Positions 7,174 through 18,042 of a stretch of DNA of 40,780 bases are shown here, one piece after another (position 1 is the stretch's first letter; each line of letters begins with the position of its first letter). Below the pieces are notes generated by a model. The model saw only the letters and a list, made by a program, of their open reading frames with translations. It made no database searches and was not told the DNA's origin. This stretch comes from Pseudomonadota bacterium (GTDB taxonomy: Bacteria; Pseudomonadota; Alphaproteobacteria; Sphingomonadales; Sphingomonadaceae). A program made the position numbers and the translations under genes. Location: NCBI GenBank assembly GCA_023416515.1, contig JAEZHP010000052.1, forward strand, positions 1-40,780, in the 5' to 3' direction.

Positions 7174-10157
7174 TGGCGCAGCCGTTCCGGCTTCCGGAAG
7201 GCGGGCGCATCGATCGCGCGCGGCCCGTCCGCTTCTCCTTCGACGGCCGCCTGATCGAGGGCTTCGCCAACGACACGGTCGCTTCGGCCCTGCTCGCGAA
7301 CGGCGTGCATCTGACCGGGCGCTCGTTCAAGTATCACCGCCCGCGCGGCATCCTCTCCCACGGCTCCGACGAACCGAACGCGCTGCTCGACGTCAGCCGA
7401 GGTGCGGGCCGCGCGGACCCGAACAACCGCGCGAGCGTGGTCGAGGCGCGGGAGGGCCTCGTCACGAAGTCGCAGAACCGCTGGCCTTCGCTCGCCTTCG
7501 ACGTCGGCGCAATGAACGATCTCCTTTCGCCGGTCTTCGTCGCGGGCTTCTACTACAAGACCTTCATGTGGCCGCGGGCGTTCTGGGACCGCGTCTACGA
7601 GCCGGTGATCCGCGCGGCCGCCGGCCTCGGCGTCGCGCCCCAGCAGCCGGACCCGGATCGCTACGCCAACCGTCACACGCATTGCGACGTGCTGATCGTC
7701 GGCGCAGGCCCGTCAGGCCTCGCGGCGGCGCTCGCCGCGGCGGAAAGCGGCAAGCGCGTGATCCTCGCCGACGAGCAGGCGGAGCCGGGGGGCTCGCTGC
7801 TGCACGAGACCCGCGCGACGATCGACGGCGAACTGGCGCAGGAATGGCTTGCAGAGACGCTCGCCGACCTCGACGCGCGGGAGAACGTCATCCTCCTGCC
7901 GCGCACCACCGTGTTCGGCTACTACAACCACAACCATCTCGCCATGGCCGAGCGCGTCAGCGACCACCGCTCCGACGCGCCGCGAAACGCTCCGCGGGAG
8001 CGGCTGTGGCAGGTGCGGGCCGGCGAGGTGGTGATCGCCACGGGAAGCCACGAGCGTCCGCTGGTCTTCGCCGACAATGACAGGCCCGGAGTGATGCTCG
8101 CCGAGAGCGTTCGCGTCTTCATCAACCGCTATGGCGTCGCGCCGGGGCGGAAGATCGTCTTCGCGACCAGCGGCGCCTCCGCCTATCTGGCAGCTGAGGA
8201 CGCCAGAGCGGCGGGTCTCGACGTCACGCTGGTCGATCTTCGGGAGGAAGGGGCCTGCGGGCCGGAGCTTGCGCGCCTCAGCGCGGCCGGCGTGGAGGTT
8301 CTGACCGGCCATACCGTGATCGGCACGCGGGGACGCGCCCGCGTCCGCGGCCTGATCGTCGCTCCGGTGACGCAGGGCCAGGTCGGAGCGCGGCGGGTGC
8401 TGGCGTGCGATTGCGTGGGCATGTCGGGCGGCTGGACGCCCTCCGTGCACCTGTTCTCGCAGTCCCGCGGCAAGCTCGTCTATGACGCGGCGCTCGACGC
8501 GTTCCTGCCGGGAACGTCGGCGCAGGCCGAACGGTCGGCTGGCGCGGCGAAGGGCCTCTACGAGCTCTCAGCCTGCCTCGAAAGCGGCTTCGCGGCCGGA
8601 GCGGAGGCCGCGGGATCGGCCGCGAGCAAGACCTTCGCCGCGAGTGAGACGCTGTGCGGCTTCATGCCCGTGCGGGCCCTGCCGACGGACGGCGACCCGA
8701 CCAAGCTTCGCGCCTTCGTCGACTTCCAGAACGACGTCACCGCCAAGGACCTGAAGCTCGCGATGAGCGAGGGGTTCGAGTCGATCGAGCATGTGAAGCG
8801 CTACACCACGACGGGCATGGCGACGGACCAGGGCAAGACGTCGAACATGAACGCGCTCGGCATCGTCGCGGACGGCCTCAACCGGCCGCTGCCGGCGATC
8901 GGCACGACGACCTTCCGCCCGCCCTACACGCCGGTGACCTTCGGCGCGCTTGTCGGACCGGCGCGTCACGCGCTGTTCGATCCGATCCGCACCACGCCGA
9001 TACACGACTGGGCGGCCGAGCACGGCGCCGAGTTCGAGAACGTCGGGCTGTGGCGGCGCGCCTGGTATTTCCCCAAGGCCGGGGAGGACATGCGCGCGGC
9101 CGCCGCCCGCGAGTGCCGGGCCGTGCGCGAGACGATCGGGATCTTCGACGCCTCGACGCTCGGCAAGATCGAGGTCGTCGGGCCGGACGCCGCCGAGTTC
9201 ATGAACCGGCTCTACGTCAACGCCTGGACCAAGCTCGCGCCCGGCCGCTGCCGCTACGGCCTGATGCTGAAGGAAGACGGCTACGTCATGGATGACGGCG
9301 TCGTCGCGCGGCTCGCCGATGACCGCTTCCACGTGACCACCACGACGGGCGGCGCGCCGCGGGTCCTCGGGCACATGGAGGACTACCTCCAGACCGAATG
9401 GCCGGAGCTGAAGGTCTTCCTCACCTCTACGACCGAGCAGTGGGCCGTGATCGCCGTCCAGGGGCCGAAGGCGCGCGAGGTCATTGCCCCCTTGGTCGCC
9501 GGCGTCGACCTCTCAAACGAAGCGTTCCCTCACATGTCGGTCCGCGAGGCGCGCATCTGCGGCGCGCCGTGCCGGCTGTTCCGGGTCTCCTTCACCGGCG
9601 AACTCGGCTACGAGATCAACGTGCCGGCGGACTATGGCCGCGCGGTCTGGGAGGCCGTGGTCAAGGCTGGCGTTCCCTACGGGATCACCCCCTACGGCAC
9701 CGAGGCCATGCATGTGCTGCGCGCCGAGAAGGGCTACGTCATCGTCGGCCAAGAGACGGACGGAACGGTGACGCCGGACGATCTCGGCCTCGCCGGCATG
9801 ATCGCGAAGGCGAAGCCGGACTTCGTCGGCAAGCGCTCGCTCGCTCGGCTGGACGTCGTCGCGGCCGGCCGCAAGCAGCTCGTGGGCCTGGAGACCGCGG
9901 CGCCGCACCGCGTGCTCGACGAAGGCGCGCAGATCGTCGCTGACCCCGCCCAGCCCATCCCGATGAAGATGCTCGGCCATGTCACCTCGAGCTACATGAG
10001 CTCGAACTGCGGCCGGTCGATCGCGCTGGCGCTGGTCGCGGACGGGCGCGCGCTAATCGGCGGAACGCTTTACGCCACGACGCCATCCGGCTTCACCGCG
10101 GTGACGGTGCGCGACCCGGTGTTCTTCGACGCCGAAGGAGGCCGGATCCATGCTTGA
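7173..10157 (+). CDS. soxA: Sarcosine oxidase alpha subunit (NAD/THF-binding)
   Basis: A 994-residue large subunit; the frame is open further upstream, but ATG 7173, overlapping the soxD stop, gives the family N-terminus MAQPFRLPEGGRIDRARPV. Order of domains: an N-terminal 2Fe-2S-ferredoxin-like fold (about 15-105) without its cysteines, a Rossmann pyridine-nucleotide-disulphide-type domain with VGAGPSG at 176-182, and a C-terminal GcvT-like tetrahydrofolate-binding domain (about 600-990). In the complex this subunit binds NAD+ and transfers the formaldehyde-level carbon to tetrahydrofolate, giving 5,10-methylene-THF. Its end overlaps the soxG start by 8 bases. Confidence 0.93.
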   Translation: MAQPFRLPEGGRIDRARPVRFSFDGRLIEGFANDTVASALLANGVHLTGRSFKYHRPRGILSHGSDEPNALLDVSRGAGRADPNNRASVVEAREGLVTKSQNRWPSLAFDVGAMNDLLSPVFVAGFYYKTFMWPRAFWDRVYEPVIRAAAGLGVAPQQPDPDRYANRHTHCDVLIVGAGPSGLAAALAAAESGKRVILADEQAEPGGSLLHETRATIDGELAQEWLAETLADLDARENVILLPRTTVFGYYNHNHLAMAERVSDHRSDAPRNAPRERLWQVRAGEVVIATGSHERPLVFADNDRPGVMLAESVRVFINRYGVAPGRKIVFATSGASAYLAAEDARAAGLDVTLVDLREEGACGPELARLSAAGVEVLTGHTVIGTRGRARVRGLIVAPVTQGQVGARRVLACDCVGMSGGWTPSVHLFSQSRGKLVYDAALDAFLPGTSAQAERSAGAAKGLYELSACLESGFAAGAEAAGSAASKTFAASETLCGFMPVRALPTDGDPTKLRAFVDFQNDVTAKDLKLAMSEGFESIEHVKRYTTTGMATDQGKTSNMNALGIVADGLNRPLPAIGTTTFRPPYTPVTFGALVGPARHALFDPIRTTPIHDWAAEHGAEFENVGLWRRAWYFPKAGEDMRAAAARECRAVRETIGIFDASTLGKIEVVGPDAAEFMNRLYVNAWTKLAPGRCRYGLMLKEDGYVMDDGVVARLADDRFHVTTTTGGAPRVLGHMEDYLQTEWPELKVFLTSTTEQWAVIAVQGPKAREVIAPLVAGVDLSNEAFPHMSVREARICGAPCRLFRVSFTGELGYEINVPADYGRAVWEAVVKAGVPYGITPYGTEAMHVLRAEKGYVIVGQETDGTVTPDDLGLAGMIAKAKPDFVGKRSLARLDVVAAGRKQLVGLETAAPHRVLDEGAQIVADPAQPIPMKMLGHVTSSYMSSNCGRSIALALVADGRALIGGTLYATTPSGFTAVTVRDPVFFDAEGGRIHA

Positions 10158-10710
10158 GATTCTCCCGCGCGCGCGCCGGAACGGCGCGCTCACGACGGCA
10201 GCGCCCGCGCAGTTCCAGGGCGTCTCCGTGCGCCCCTCGTCGGGGGGGGCGCGCTTCTCGCTGCGGGTTGCGCCCCAGGCGGGCGATGCAGCGCTCGGCC
10301 TCGACCTCGCCGTCAACAAACGCTGGACGAGCGGCGACCGGTTCTCCGCGCGGCTCGGGCCGGACGAGTGGCTGATCGGCGGGCCTGAAGCCGAGGCTGA
10401 CGAACTTCGGGAGGAGATCGAGCGAGCGCTTGTCGGGCGCTTCCATTCCCTGGTCGACGTCTCGCACCGCAACGTCGCGATCGAAATTTCGGGCGCGCTC
10501 GCCGTCGAGGCGCTGAACGCCGGCTGTCCGCTTGACCTCTCCGACGCGGCGTTCCCGGCGGGCACCGGGACCCGCACGCTGCTCGGCAAGGCCGAGATCG
10601 TCCTGATGCGCCCCGGCCACGGGCCGGTCTTCCATGTCGAGTGCTGGCGCTCCTTCGCCCCTTACGTCTTCGCGTTCCTCGTCCAGGCCGCGCGGACGTC
10701 CTCGGCGTGA
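10150..10710 (+). CDS. soxG: Sarcosine oxidase gamma subunit
   Basis: A 186-residue protein of the SoxG family, a GcvT-like fold that caps the complex. Recognisable segments are LGPDEWLIGG, VDVSHRNVAIEISG and VFHVECWRSFAPYVF. It overlaps soxA by 8 bases, completing the canonical B-D-A-G order. A serine dehydratase gene starts 10 bases after it ends, so all are probably one transcript. Confidence 0.92.
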   Translation: MLEILPRARRNGALTTAAPAQFQGVSVRPSSGGARFSLRVAPQAGDAALGLDLAVNKRWTSGDRFSARLGPDEWLIGGPEAEADELREEIERALVGRFHSLVDVSHRNVAIEISGALAVEALNAGCPLDLSDAAFPAGTGTRTLLGKAEIVLMRPGHGPVFHVECWRSFAPYVFAFLVQAARTSSA

Positions 10711-10720
10711 CGCCGCCACG

Positions 10721-12073
<1,353 letters not shown>

Positions 12074-12129
12074 GGGCGGCATGACGTACGATCGCCCTCC
12101 CATGCCCGTCCATCCAAGGCCAAGTCCGC

Positions 12130-12147
12130 TCCGGCCTTCCGGCCGGA
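12130..12147 (+). terminator. GC-rich hairpin between sdaA and the ABC genes
   Basis: TCCGGCC-TTCC-GGCCGGA forms a perfect 7-bp stem with a 4-base loop, 57 bases after the sdaA stop. No T-run follows, so it is a weak terminator at best. It may act as an attenuating or RNA-stabilising element within a longer transcript. Confidence 0.4.
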
Positions 12148-12201
12148 TGGGGGACCGGAACCCATGAAACTCAAGAACAAGCCGCCGGCGGGGAAGCCTT
12201 G

Positions 12202-13302
12202 ATGAGCAGCGATCAGACGCGCGCGGCGTCAGTAGCCCTGAAGACCGTGACGAAGGCCTACGGCGCGGTGGTCGCGATCAAGGATCTGACGCTCGAGGTT
12301 CCGAAAGGGAAGTTCGTGTCGCTGCTCGGCCCGAGCGGCTGCGGGAAAACGACCTGTCTCCGGCTGATCGCCGGTTTCGAAACGCCGACGAGCGGCAGGA
12401 TCATCATTCAGGACGCGGACGTGACCGAGGAGCCGCCGTATCGGCGCGGCCTCGGCATCGTGTTTCAGAACTATGCGCTCTTTCCCCATCTGACGGTCGC
12501 CCAGAACGTGGAGTTCGGGCTCAAGATGCGGCGGATGCCGAAGCGCGACCGCAAGGGCGAGGTCGAGCGCGCGCTGGCCCTGGTGAAGCTCACCGGCTTT
12601 GCGGATCGCTATCCGGCGCAGCTCTCGGGCGGCCAGCAACAGCGCGTCGCGCTCGCCCGCGCGATCGTGTTCCGCCCCTCGGTGCTGCTTCTCGACGAGT
12701 CGCTCTCCGCGCTCGACAAGGGCCTGCGCGAGCAGATGCAGACGGAGCTTCGCAGCCTGCAGCGGGAACTCGGCCTGACCGCGATCTTCGTCACCCACGA
12801 TCAGGAAGAGGCCATGACCATGTCCGACCGCGTCGTGGTCATGAACCGCGGCAGGATCGAGCAGGCCGGATCGCCGAGCGAAATCTACGAGCGGCCCGAG
12901 ACCGAGTTCGTCGCGCGCTTCCTGGGGGCCAGCAACATCGTCGACGCACGGGTGCTGGGCGCGGGGCCCGACGGCCTGCGGCTCGACCTGCTGGGGCGTG
13001 AAGTGGTCTCGCGCGCCGACCATCCGGTCAGTGGGGGCTCGGCCAGGGTTTCGCTCCGCCCCGAACGCATCTCGCTGGCGCCTGCGGCCGGCGACGCCGA
13101 CGCTTACGAGGTGGCGGAGGTCGTCTATCGCGGCGCTTACCGTCAGGTCACGATCGTCCGCCAGGACGCGCCCTCGCTGACCGTCGTCTCCGGCAACACC
13201 GGCATGGGCGACGTCTTCGAGCGTGGCGCGAAGGTGAAGCCTTCCTTCGACGCGGCGAGCGTCGTCGTGCTGCGTCCCGAGACCGCCGGAGCCGACCGGT
13301 GA
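12202..13302 (+). CDS. ABC importer ATP-binding protein (polyamine/PotA type)
   Basis: A 366-residue ABC ATPase. Walker A GPSGCGKT is at 43-50, signature LSGGQQQ at 141-147, Walker B VLLLDES at 161-167 and the switch histidine in FVTHDQEEAM. A C-terminal TOBE-type regulatory domain (about 240-366) places it with the spermidine/putrescine family. ATG 12202 is preferred over the TTG immediately before it. It drives import by the two permeases that follow; its stop overlaps the GTG of the first (GTGA). Confidence 0.9.
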   Translation: MSSDQTRAASVALKTVTKAYGAVVAIKDLTLEVPKGKFVSLLGPSGCGKTTCLRLIAGFETPTSGRIIIQDADVTEEPPYRRGLGIVFQNYALFPHLTVAQNVEFGLKMRRMPKRDRKGEVERALALVKLTGFADRYPAQLSGGQQQRVALARAIVFRPSVLLLDESLSALDKGLREQMQTELRSLQRELGLTAIFVTHDQEEAMTMSDRVVVMNRGRIEQAGSPSEIYERPETEFVARFLGASNIVDARVLGAGPDGLRLDLLGREVVSRADHPVSGGSARVSLRPERISLAPAAGDADAYEVAEVVYRGAYRQVTIVRQDAPSLTVVSGNTGMGDVFERGAKVKPSFDAASVVVLRPETAGADR

Positions 13303-14192
13303 CGGGCGGTTCGCGGGAGCTGAAAGACCCGGCTGTCGGCAAGGCGTACCGGAAGGCCGCCCTCATGGGCGCGATCCCGGCCGCTTATCTGGTCGTCTTC
13401 TTCGCCCTGCCGATCCTGTACCTGCTGGTCGCCAGCCTGAAGACGCCGGATCCCACCGAGTTCATCGGCGGGTCGTGGACGCTCGAGAACTACTCGAACA
13501 TCCTCTCCGACGAGTATTACCTCGGAGTGATCTGGCGCACGCTGACGTCGAGCCTCGGCATCGTCGCGGTCGCGCTGCTGATCGGCTACGCCGCGGCTTA
13601 CCGCATGGCGTCCCTGACGCCGGGGAAGCGCGCTTTCTTCCTGTTGCTGTTCCTCTTTCCGCTGATGGTCAGCAACGTGGTCCGCGCCTATGGCTGGATG
13701 GCCATTCTGGGCCGCGAGGGCGTGGTCAACACCACCATCAAGAGCCTCGGCTACAGCGGCCCTCCGCTGCGGATCCTCTTCAGCCTCGAGGCCGTGGTGA
13801 TCGGCCTGATGACCATCCTGCTTCCCTACATGGTCATCAGCGTGCTCAACGCGCTCAACACGATCGACAAGCGCTACCGCGAGGCGGCGGCGTCGCTCGG
13901 CGCTTCGCCCTGGCGGGCGTTCATCCATGTGACGCTGCCGCTCAGCGCGCCAGGCGTCCTGACAGGCACGTTGCTCGTCTTCCTGCTGACCCTCAGCGCC
14001 TACATCACCGTGTCGCTGCTCGGCGGTCCCCGCTTCAAGCTGCTGGTCAGCCTCGTCTACGACGCGGTCCAGACATTCCAGTGGGCGAAGGCCGGCGCGC
14101 TGTCCTTCATCCTGCTCGCGCTTGCGCTCGGGGTCGCGGCCGTCCTGATCGCCACGCTGCGCCCGGCGGGCGGAAAGGCGGCAAAGCAATGA
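13299..14192 (+). CDS. ABC importer permease (PotB type)
   Basis: A 297-residue inner-membrane permease with about six hydrophobic segments, the first near residues 22-48. The cytoplasmic EAA loop REAAASLGASPWRAF contacts the ATPase. It starts with GTG overlapping the ATPase stop and ends overlapping the next permease start (ATGA). Homologues carry polyamines and related amines; the actual cargo here is unknown. Confidence 0.88.
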   Translation: MTGGSRELKDPAVGKAYRKAALMGAIPAAYLVVFFALPILYLLVASLKTPDPTEFIGGSWTLENYSNILSDEYYLGVIWRTLTSSLGIVAVALLIGYAAAYRMASLTPGKRAFFLLLFLFPLMVSNVVRAYGWMAILGREGVVNTTIKSLGYSGPPLRILFSLEAVVIGLMTILLPYMVISVLNALNTIDKRYREAAASLGASPWRAFIHVTLPLSAPGVLTGTLLVFLLTLSAYITVSLLGGPRFKLLVSLVYDAVQTFQWAKAGALSFILLALALGVAAVLIATLRPAGGKAAKQ

Positions 14193-14995
14193 CCCGTCAT
14201 CTCGCCGCCGCCGGCCTCAATCTGCTGCTCGGCCTCGGCACCGTGCTGGTGCTCGGCCCGATCGTCGTGGTGGCGCTCGTCTCGTTCTCGGGCGCCGAAA
14301 ACTTCTCGTTTCCGCCGCCGTCCTACTCGCTGAAGTGGTTCGTCCAGTTCTTCGCGTCGCCGAGCCTGACGTCGTCGCTCATCCTGAGCCTCCAGATCGC
14401 CGTGACGGCCGCGACGGCGGCCACCATCCTGGCCTTCATCGCGGCTTCCGCGCTGGTCCGCCTGCCGTCGCCGAAGCTGTCGGCGCTGCTCCAGTCGGCG
14501 TTTCTCGCGCCGCTGGTGTTCCCGACGATCATTCTCGGACTGTCGCTGCTGCTGTTCTACCGCGTCACGGGGATGAACCTGACGTTCGGGCTGGTTCTGG
14601 CGCATGTGACGGTGGCGCTGCCTTACGCCTTCCGCGCGATCATCGGCGAGCTCACGATGTTCGACACGGCTCTGACGGAGGCCGCCGCGAGCCTCGGCGC
14701 CAATCCGCTGCGCAACCTGTTCAACGTCACCCTGCCGCTGATCTGGCCGGGGCTCCTGTCCGGCTGGATCTTCGCCTTCGTGGTCTCCATCGGTGAGCTG
14801 AACACCTCCGTGTTCCTCACGGGGCCGGGGTTCACGACGCTGCCCATCGAGGTCTTCGGCTATCTGCAGTTCGAAGGCTCGCAGCTGATCATCGCCGCCG
14901 CCTCGACGGTCCAGATCGCGATCATCCTGGTCCTGTTCGTCGTCATCCAGACGGTCGGCCGCCTCGCGCGCAAACGCCAAACCGAAGCCCACTAA
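14189..14995 (+). CDS. ABC importer permease (PotC type)
   Basis: A 268-residue membrane permease starting at ATG 14189, four bases inside the preceding gene. The frame runs open far upstream, but that part is a shadow of the first permease. There are several hydrophobic helices and an EAA loop TEAAASLGANPLRNLFNVTLP-like segment near residues 165-185. It pairs with the PotB-type permease to form the transmembrane channel. Confidence 0.88.
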   Translation: MTRHLAAAGLNLLLGLGTVLVLGPIVVVALVSFSGAENFSFPPPSYSLKWFVQFFASPSLTSSLILSLQIAVTAATAATILAFIAASALVRLPSPKLSALLQSAFLAPLVFPTIILGLSLLLFYRVTGMNLTFGLVLAHVTVALPYAFRAIIGELTMFDTALTEAAASLGANPLRNLFNVTLPLIWPGLLSGWIFAFVVSIGELNTSVFLTGPGFTTLPIEVFGYLQFEGSQLIIAAASTVQIAIILVLFVVIQTVGRLARKRQTEAH

Positions 14996-15009
14996 CCACG
15001 GAGACTGAG

Positions 15010-16068
15010 ATGCGACGTCGTGATTTTCTTGCCGCCAGCGGCGGCATGGCTCTCGCCGGAACGCTGGGCGGTCTGTCGGGCGCGTGGGCTCAGGCCAAGC
15101 CTTCCCAGATGTCGGTCATGACCTGGGGCGGACAGTTCGGCGAGGCCGTGGCGCGCGGGGCCGACAAGCAATTCGAGGCCGAGTTCGGCGTCAGGATGGT
15201 CCAGGACCGCGGCTCGACGCCGGTGGAGCGGATCACCCGCGCCAAGATCAACGCGTCGAACCAGATCTTCGACATTCTCCAGCTGCACGACGGACTGGTT
15301 CCGCTGGCGGTCCAGCAGGACGTCTACGAGAAGCTCGACCTGAACTCGCCGCGTCTGCCGAACGCCAGGAAACTGATCGGCGGCTTCGGCAATGACTACT
15401 GGCTTCCCTGGATCTTTTCCGAGATTGGGATCTGCTACAACACCAAGGAGGTCAAGAACCCGCCGACCAAGTTCGCGGACCTCTGGCGGCCTGAGTTCGA
15501 GGGCCGGGTGGTGCTCCCGGCGATCACCCATTCCATCGGCCCGTACGTCATCCCGATCGGCGCGATCGCGGCGGGCAAGGAGGAGAACGACGAGGAAGCC
15601 GGCTTCGCGCAGCTGAAGACCCTCGCCGAGCTCGATCCAATCTGGGCGCGCGACACCGACGGCATCATGAACGCGATGGGCAGCGGCGAAGCCGTGGTGG
15701 GCCTGCTCTACCGCTCGCAGACCAACACGGTCCTGCAACGGGGCGCTTCGGTGAAGTGGATCGCCCCGGAGGAAGGCGCGATCGCGGTCGCCTGGGGCGC
15801 GGGCATCACGAAGGGCTGCAAGAACCCGGAACTGGCCGAGAGCTATCTCAACACGCTGATCGGCCCGAAGTGTCAGGCGGTGTTCGCCGAGACGTTCAAC
15901 TACTCCGGCACCAACCCGGACTCGCTCGCTTTGCTGTCGCCCGAGCTCCAGGAGCGCGTGAAGCCGGTCCCGGCGATCATGGAGAAGCTGCGCAAGCTCG
16001 ACCACGGCTTCATCGCCACCCGGCGGGCGGCCTGGACCGACCGTTGGAACCGCGTGGTCTCGGGCTGA
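15010..16068 (+). CDS. ABC importer substrate-binding protein, Tat-exported (PotD type)
   Basis: A 352-residue periplasmic binding protein. The N-terminus MRRRDFLAASGG followed by a hydrophobic stretch ending in GAWAQA is a twin-arginine signal peptide (R3, R4, F6, L7), with cleavage near residue 27. The mature part begins KPSQMSVMTWGGQFGEA, typical of the PotD/spermidine-type solute-binding fold. It lies 14 bases after the permease gene. It determines import specificity; the ligand cannot be read from the sequence, but the sox neighbourhood suggests an N-methylated or gamma-glutamyl amine compound. Confidence 0.88.
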   Translation: MRRRDFLAASGGMALAGTLGGLSGAWAQAKPSQMSVMTWGGQFGEAVARGADKQFEAEFGVRMVQDRGSTPVERITRAKINASNQIFDILQLHDGLVPLAVQQDVYEKLDLNSPRLPNARKLIGGFGNDYWLPWIFSEIGICYNTKEVKNPPTKFADLWRPEFEGRVVLPAITHSIGPYVIPIGAIAAGKEENDEEAGFAQLKTLAELDPIWARDTDGIMNAMGSGEAVVGLLYRSQTNTVLQRGASVKWIAPEEGAIAVAWGAGITKGCKNPELAESYLNTLIGPKCQAVFAETFNYSGTNPDSLALLSPELQERVKPVPAIMEKLRKLDHGFIATRRAAWTDRWNRVVSG

Positions 16069-16111
16069 GCCTGATCGCCGCGTCGTGGAAGCTTGATCGG
16101 AAGGCGTTGCA

Positions 16112-17980
16112 GTGACCAACAATCTCGCGCTCGGCAATTTCAGGCTCGCATACGGACCTGACGCCGGGGAGCCGCCCTTCACCACGCGTCCCGAGATCTG
16201 CGGGACGTTCGGCGTCGTCGGCTCGACCCACTGGCTGGGCACGGCCGCGGGCATGAGGATCCTGGAGCGAGGCGGAAACGCCTTCGACGCGGCGGCCGCC
16301 GTCGGCTTCGCGCTCCAGGTCGTCGAGCCGCACCTCAACGGGCTCGCGGGCGAGACGCCGATCATCTTCTACGACGCCAGGACGAAGGCCTCGCGCATCA
16401 TCTGCGGCCAGGGCGTCGCCCCGGCCGCAGCGACGATCGAGAGGTTCGAGGACCTCGGGCTCGACATCATCCCGGGCAGCGGCCTGCTGTCGGCCTGCGT
16501 GCCGGGCTCGTTCGGGGCGTGGCTCACCATGCTGCGCGACTACGGCACCATGAGCGTCGCCGAGGTCCTCGAGACCGCGATCGAATACGCCCGCGGCGGC
16601 TACGTCATGCTGCCGCGCATCGCCGCAGCGATCGAGACGATCGCCCCCCTGTTCCGCGAGGAGTGGCCGAGTTCGGCCGAGGTCTATCTCAAGGACGGCG
16701 TGCCGCAGCCCGGGACGCTGTTCTCCAACCCCGACCTCGCCGACACCTATCAGAGGCTCGTCAAGGCCGCGGAGCAGGCGGAAGGCTCGCGCGAACGGAA
16801 GATCGACGCGGCGATCGAGGCCTTTTACAAGGGCTTCATCGCCGAAGCGATCGACCGCTTCGTCCGGACGGAAGCGATGGACACGTCAGGGCGGCGCCAC
16901 GCCGGCCTGATCACCGGCCAGGATCTCGCCTCCTGGAAGGCGACGTACGAAGACCCGCTCACCTACGACTATCACGGCTTCCAGGTCATGAAGGCCGGCC
17001 CGTGGACGCAGGGTCCGGTGTTCCTGCAGCAGCTGTCGTTGCTGAAGGGGTTCGACCTGGCAAGCCTCGACCCGCTCGGCGCCGAATTCGTCCACCTGGT
17101 CACCGAATGCTCGAAGCTCGCCTATGCAGATCGTGAGAAGTTCTATGGCGATCCGGCTTTCGTCTCCGTGCCGGTCGAGCGCCTCCTATCCGATGACTAC
17201 GCGGACGCGCGCCGCTCGCTGGTCGGCCCGGACGCCTCGCTCGAGTTCCGGCCCGGCCTGATCGAGGGCTTCGATCACGAGACCCCCTATCAGGTCGCCG
17301 ATCCCGCATCCGCCGCCGCGGCGCTCGGCGCAGGCGAGCCGACCGTCGCGCGCAACCTCGGGGCCGGCGAGCCCACGGTCGGACGCCTCGGTTCGGTGAA
17401 GGGCGACACCTGCCACGTCGACGTCATCGATCGCCATGGCAACGTCGTCTCGGCGACGCCGAGCGGCGGATGGCTCCAGAGCTCGCCGACCATCCCGGGG
17501 CTCGGCTTCGCGCTCGGGACGCGGGCGCAGATGTTCTGGCTGAAGCCCGGCCTGCCGTCGTCGCTCGCGCCCGGCAAGCGCCCCCGCACGACGCTTTCGG
17601 TCACCATGGTCCACCGGGACGGCGCGCCTTACGCCACCTTCGGCACGCCGGGCGGCGACCAGCAGGACCAGTGGAGCCTCGTCTTCATGCTGCGCCACCT
17701 GCATCACGGCATGGGGCTCCAGCAGTCGATCGACGCCCCGATGTTCCACAACGACCACATGCCGAGCTCGTTCTTCCCGAGGCAGGCCAAGCCCGGATCG
17801 TTGACGCTCGAGGGACGGTTCGACCCGGGCGTCGTCGCCGAGCTGGAGCGGCGGGGCCACCGCGCCGAGCTCGTCCCGGACTGGTCGCTCGGCCGCATAT
17901 CGGCGGCCTCGAAAAGCGGACGGCTCCTGCGCGCCGCCGCCAACGCCAGATACATGCAGGGCTACGCCATCGGACGTTAG
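16112..17980 (+). CDS. Gamma-glutamyltransferase-family Ntn hydrolase (cytoplasmic)
   Basis: A 622-residue GGT-family protein starting with GTG at 16112, 43 bases after the binding-protein gene. The autoprocessing nucleophile is probably T433 in KGDTCHVDVID, splitting it into large (1-432) and small (433-622) chains. The downstream sequences VVSATPSGGWLQSSP and PGKRPRTTLSVTM match the family. No signal peptide is present, unlike periplasmic Ggt, so it should act on imported substrate. Just before the cleavage site LGAGEPTV occurs twice (about 408-424), an apparent small duplication. It probably removes a gamma-glutamyl or other acyl group from the compound brought in by the adjacent importer; the substrate is unknown. 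Confidence 0.85.
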   Translation: MTNNLALGNFRLAYGPDAGEPPFTTRPEICGTFGVVGSTHWLGTAAGMRILERGGNAFDAAAAVGFALQVVEPHLNGLAGETPIIFYDARTKASRIICGQGVAPAAATIERFEDLGLDIIPGSGLLSACVPGSFGAWLTMLRDYGTMSVAEVLETAIEYARGGYVMLPRIAAAIETIAPLFREEWPSSAEVYLKDGVPQPGTLFSNPDLADTYQRLVKAAEQAEGSRERKIDAAIEAFYKGFIAEAIDRFVRTEAMDTSGRRHAGLITGQDLASWKATYEDPLTYDYHGFQVMKAGPWTQGPVFLQQLSLLKGFDLASLDPLGAEFVHLVTECSKLAYADREKFYGDPAFVSVPVERLLSDDYADARRSLVGPDASLEFRPGLIEGFDHETPYQVADPASAAAALGAGEPTVARNLGAGEPTVGRLGSVKGDTCHVDVIDRHGNVVSATPSGGWLQSSPTIPGLGFALGTRAQMFWLKPGLPSSLAPGKRPRTTLSVTMVHRDGAPYATFGTPGGDQQDQWSLVFMLRHLHHGMGLQQSIDAPMFHNDHMPSSFFPRQAKPGSLTLEGRFDPGVVAELERRGHRAELVPDWSLGRISAASKSGRLLRAAANARYMQGYAIGR

Positions 17981-18042
17981 CGTTCCGGGATGAAGCCGCC
18001 GTGAGCCTCTGCTTTGCGGTGGTCGCGAATGACTGCTCATGA

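Noticed and set aside
5622..10710. N-methylglutamate dehydrogenase instead of sarcosine oxidase
   Set aside because: The subunit order is shared, but no N-methylglutamate synthase or gamma-glutamylmethylamide synthetase gene is present and sdaA follows directly, which favours sarcosine. Not excluded with certainty.
12164..12202. Twelve-residue leader peptide (MKLKNKPPAGKP) overlapping the ABC ATPase start by one base
   Set aside because: The overlap is suggestive of coupling, but no clear ribosome site or regulatory codons support it.
13475..14188. Long 5' extension of the second polyamine-type permease
   Set aside because: The extension lies wholly inside the first permease gene in another frame; ATG 14189 gives a normal permease start.
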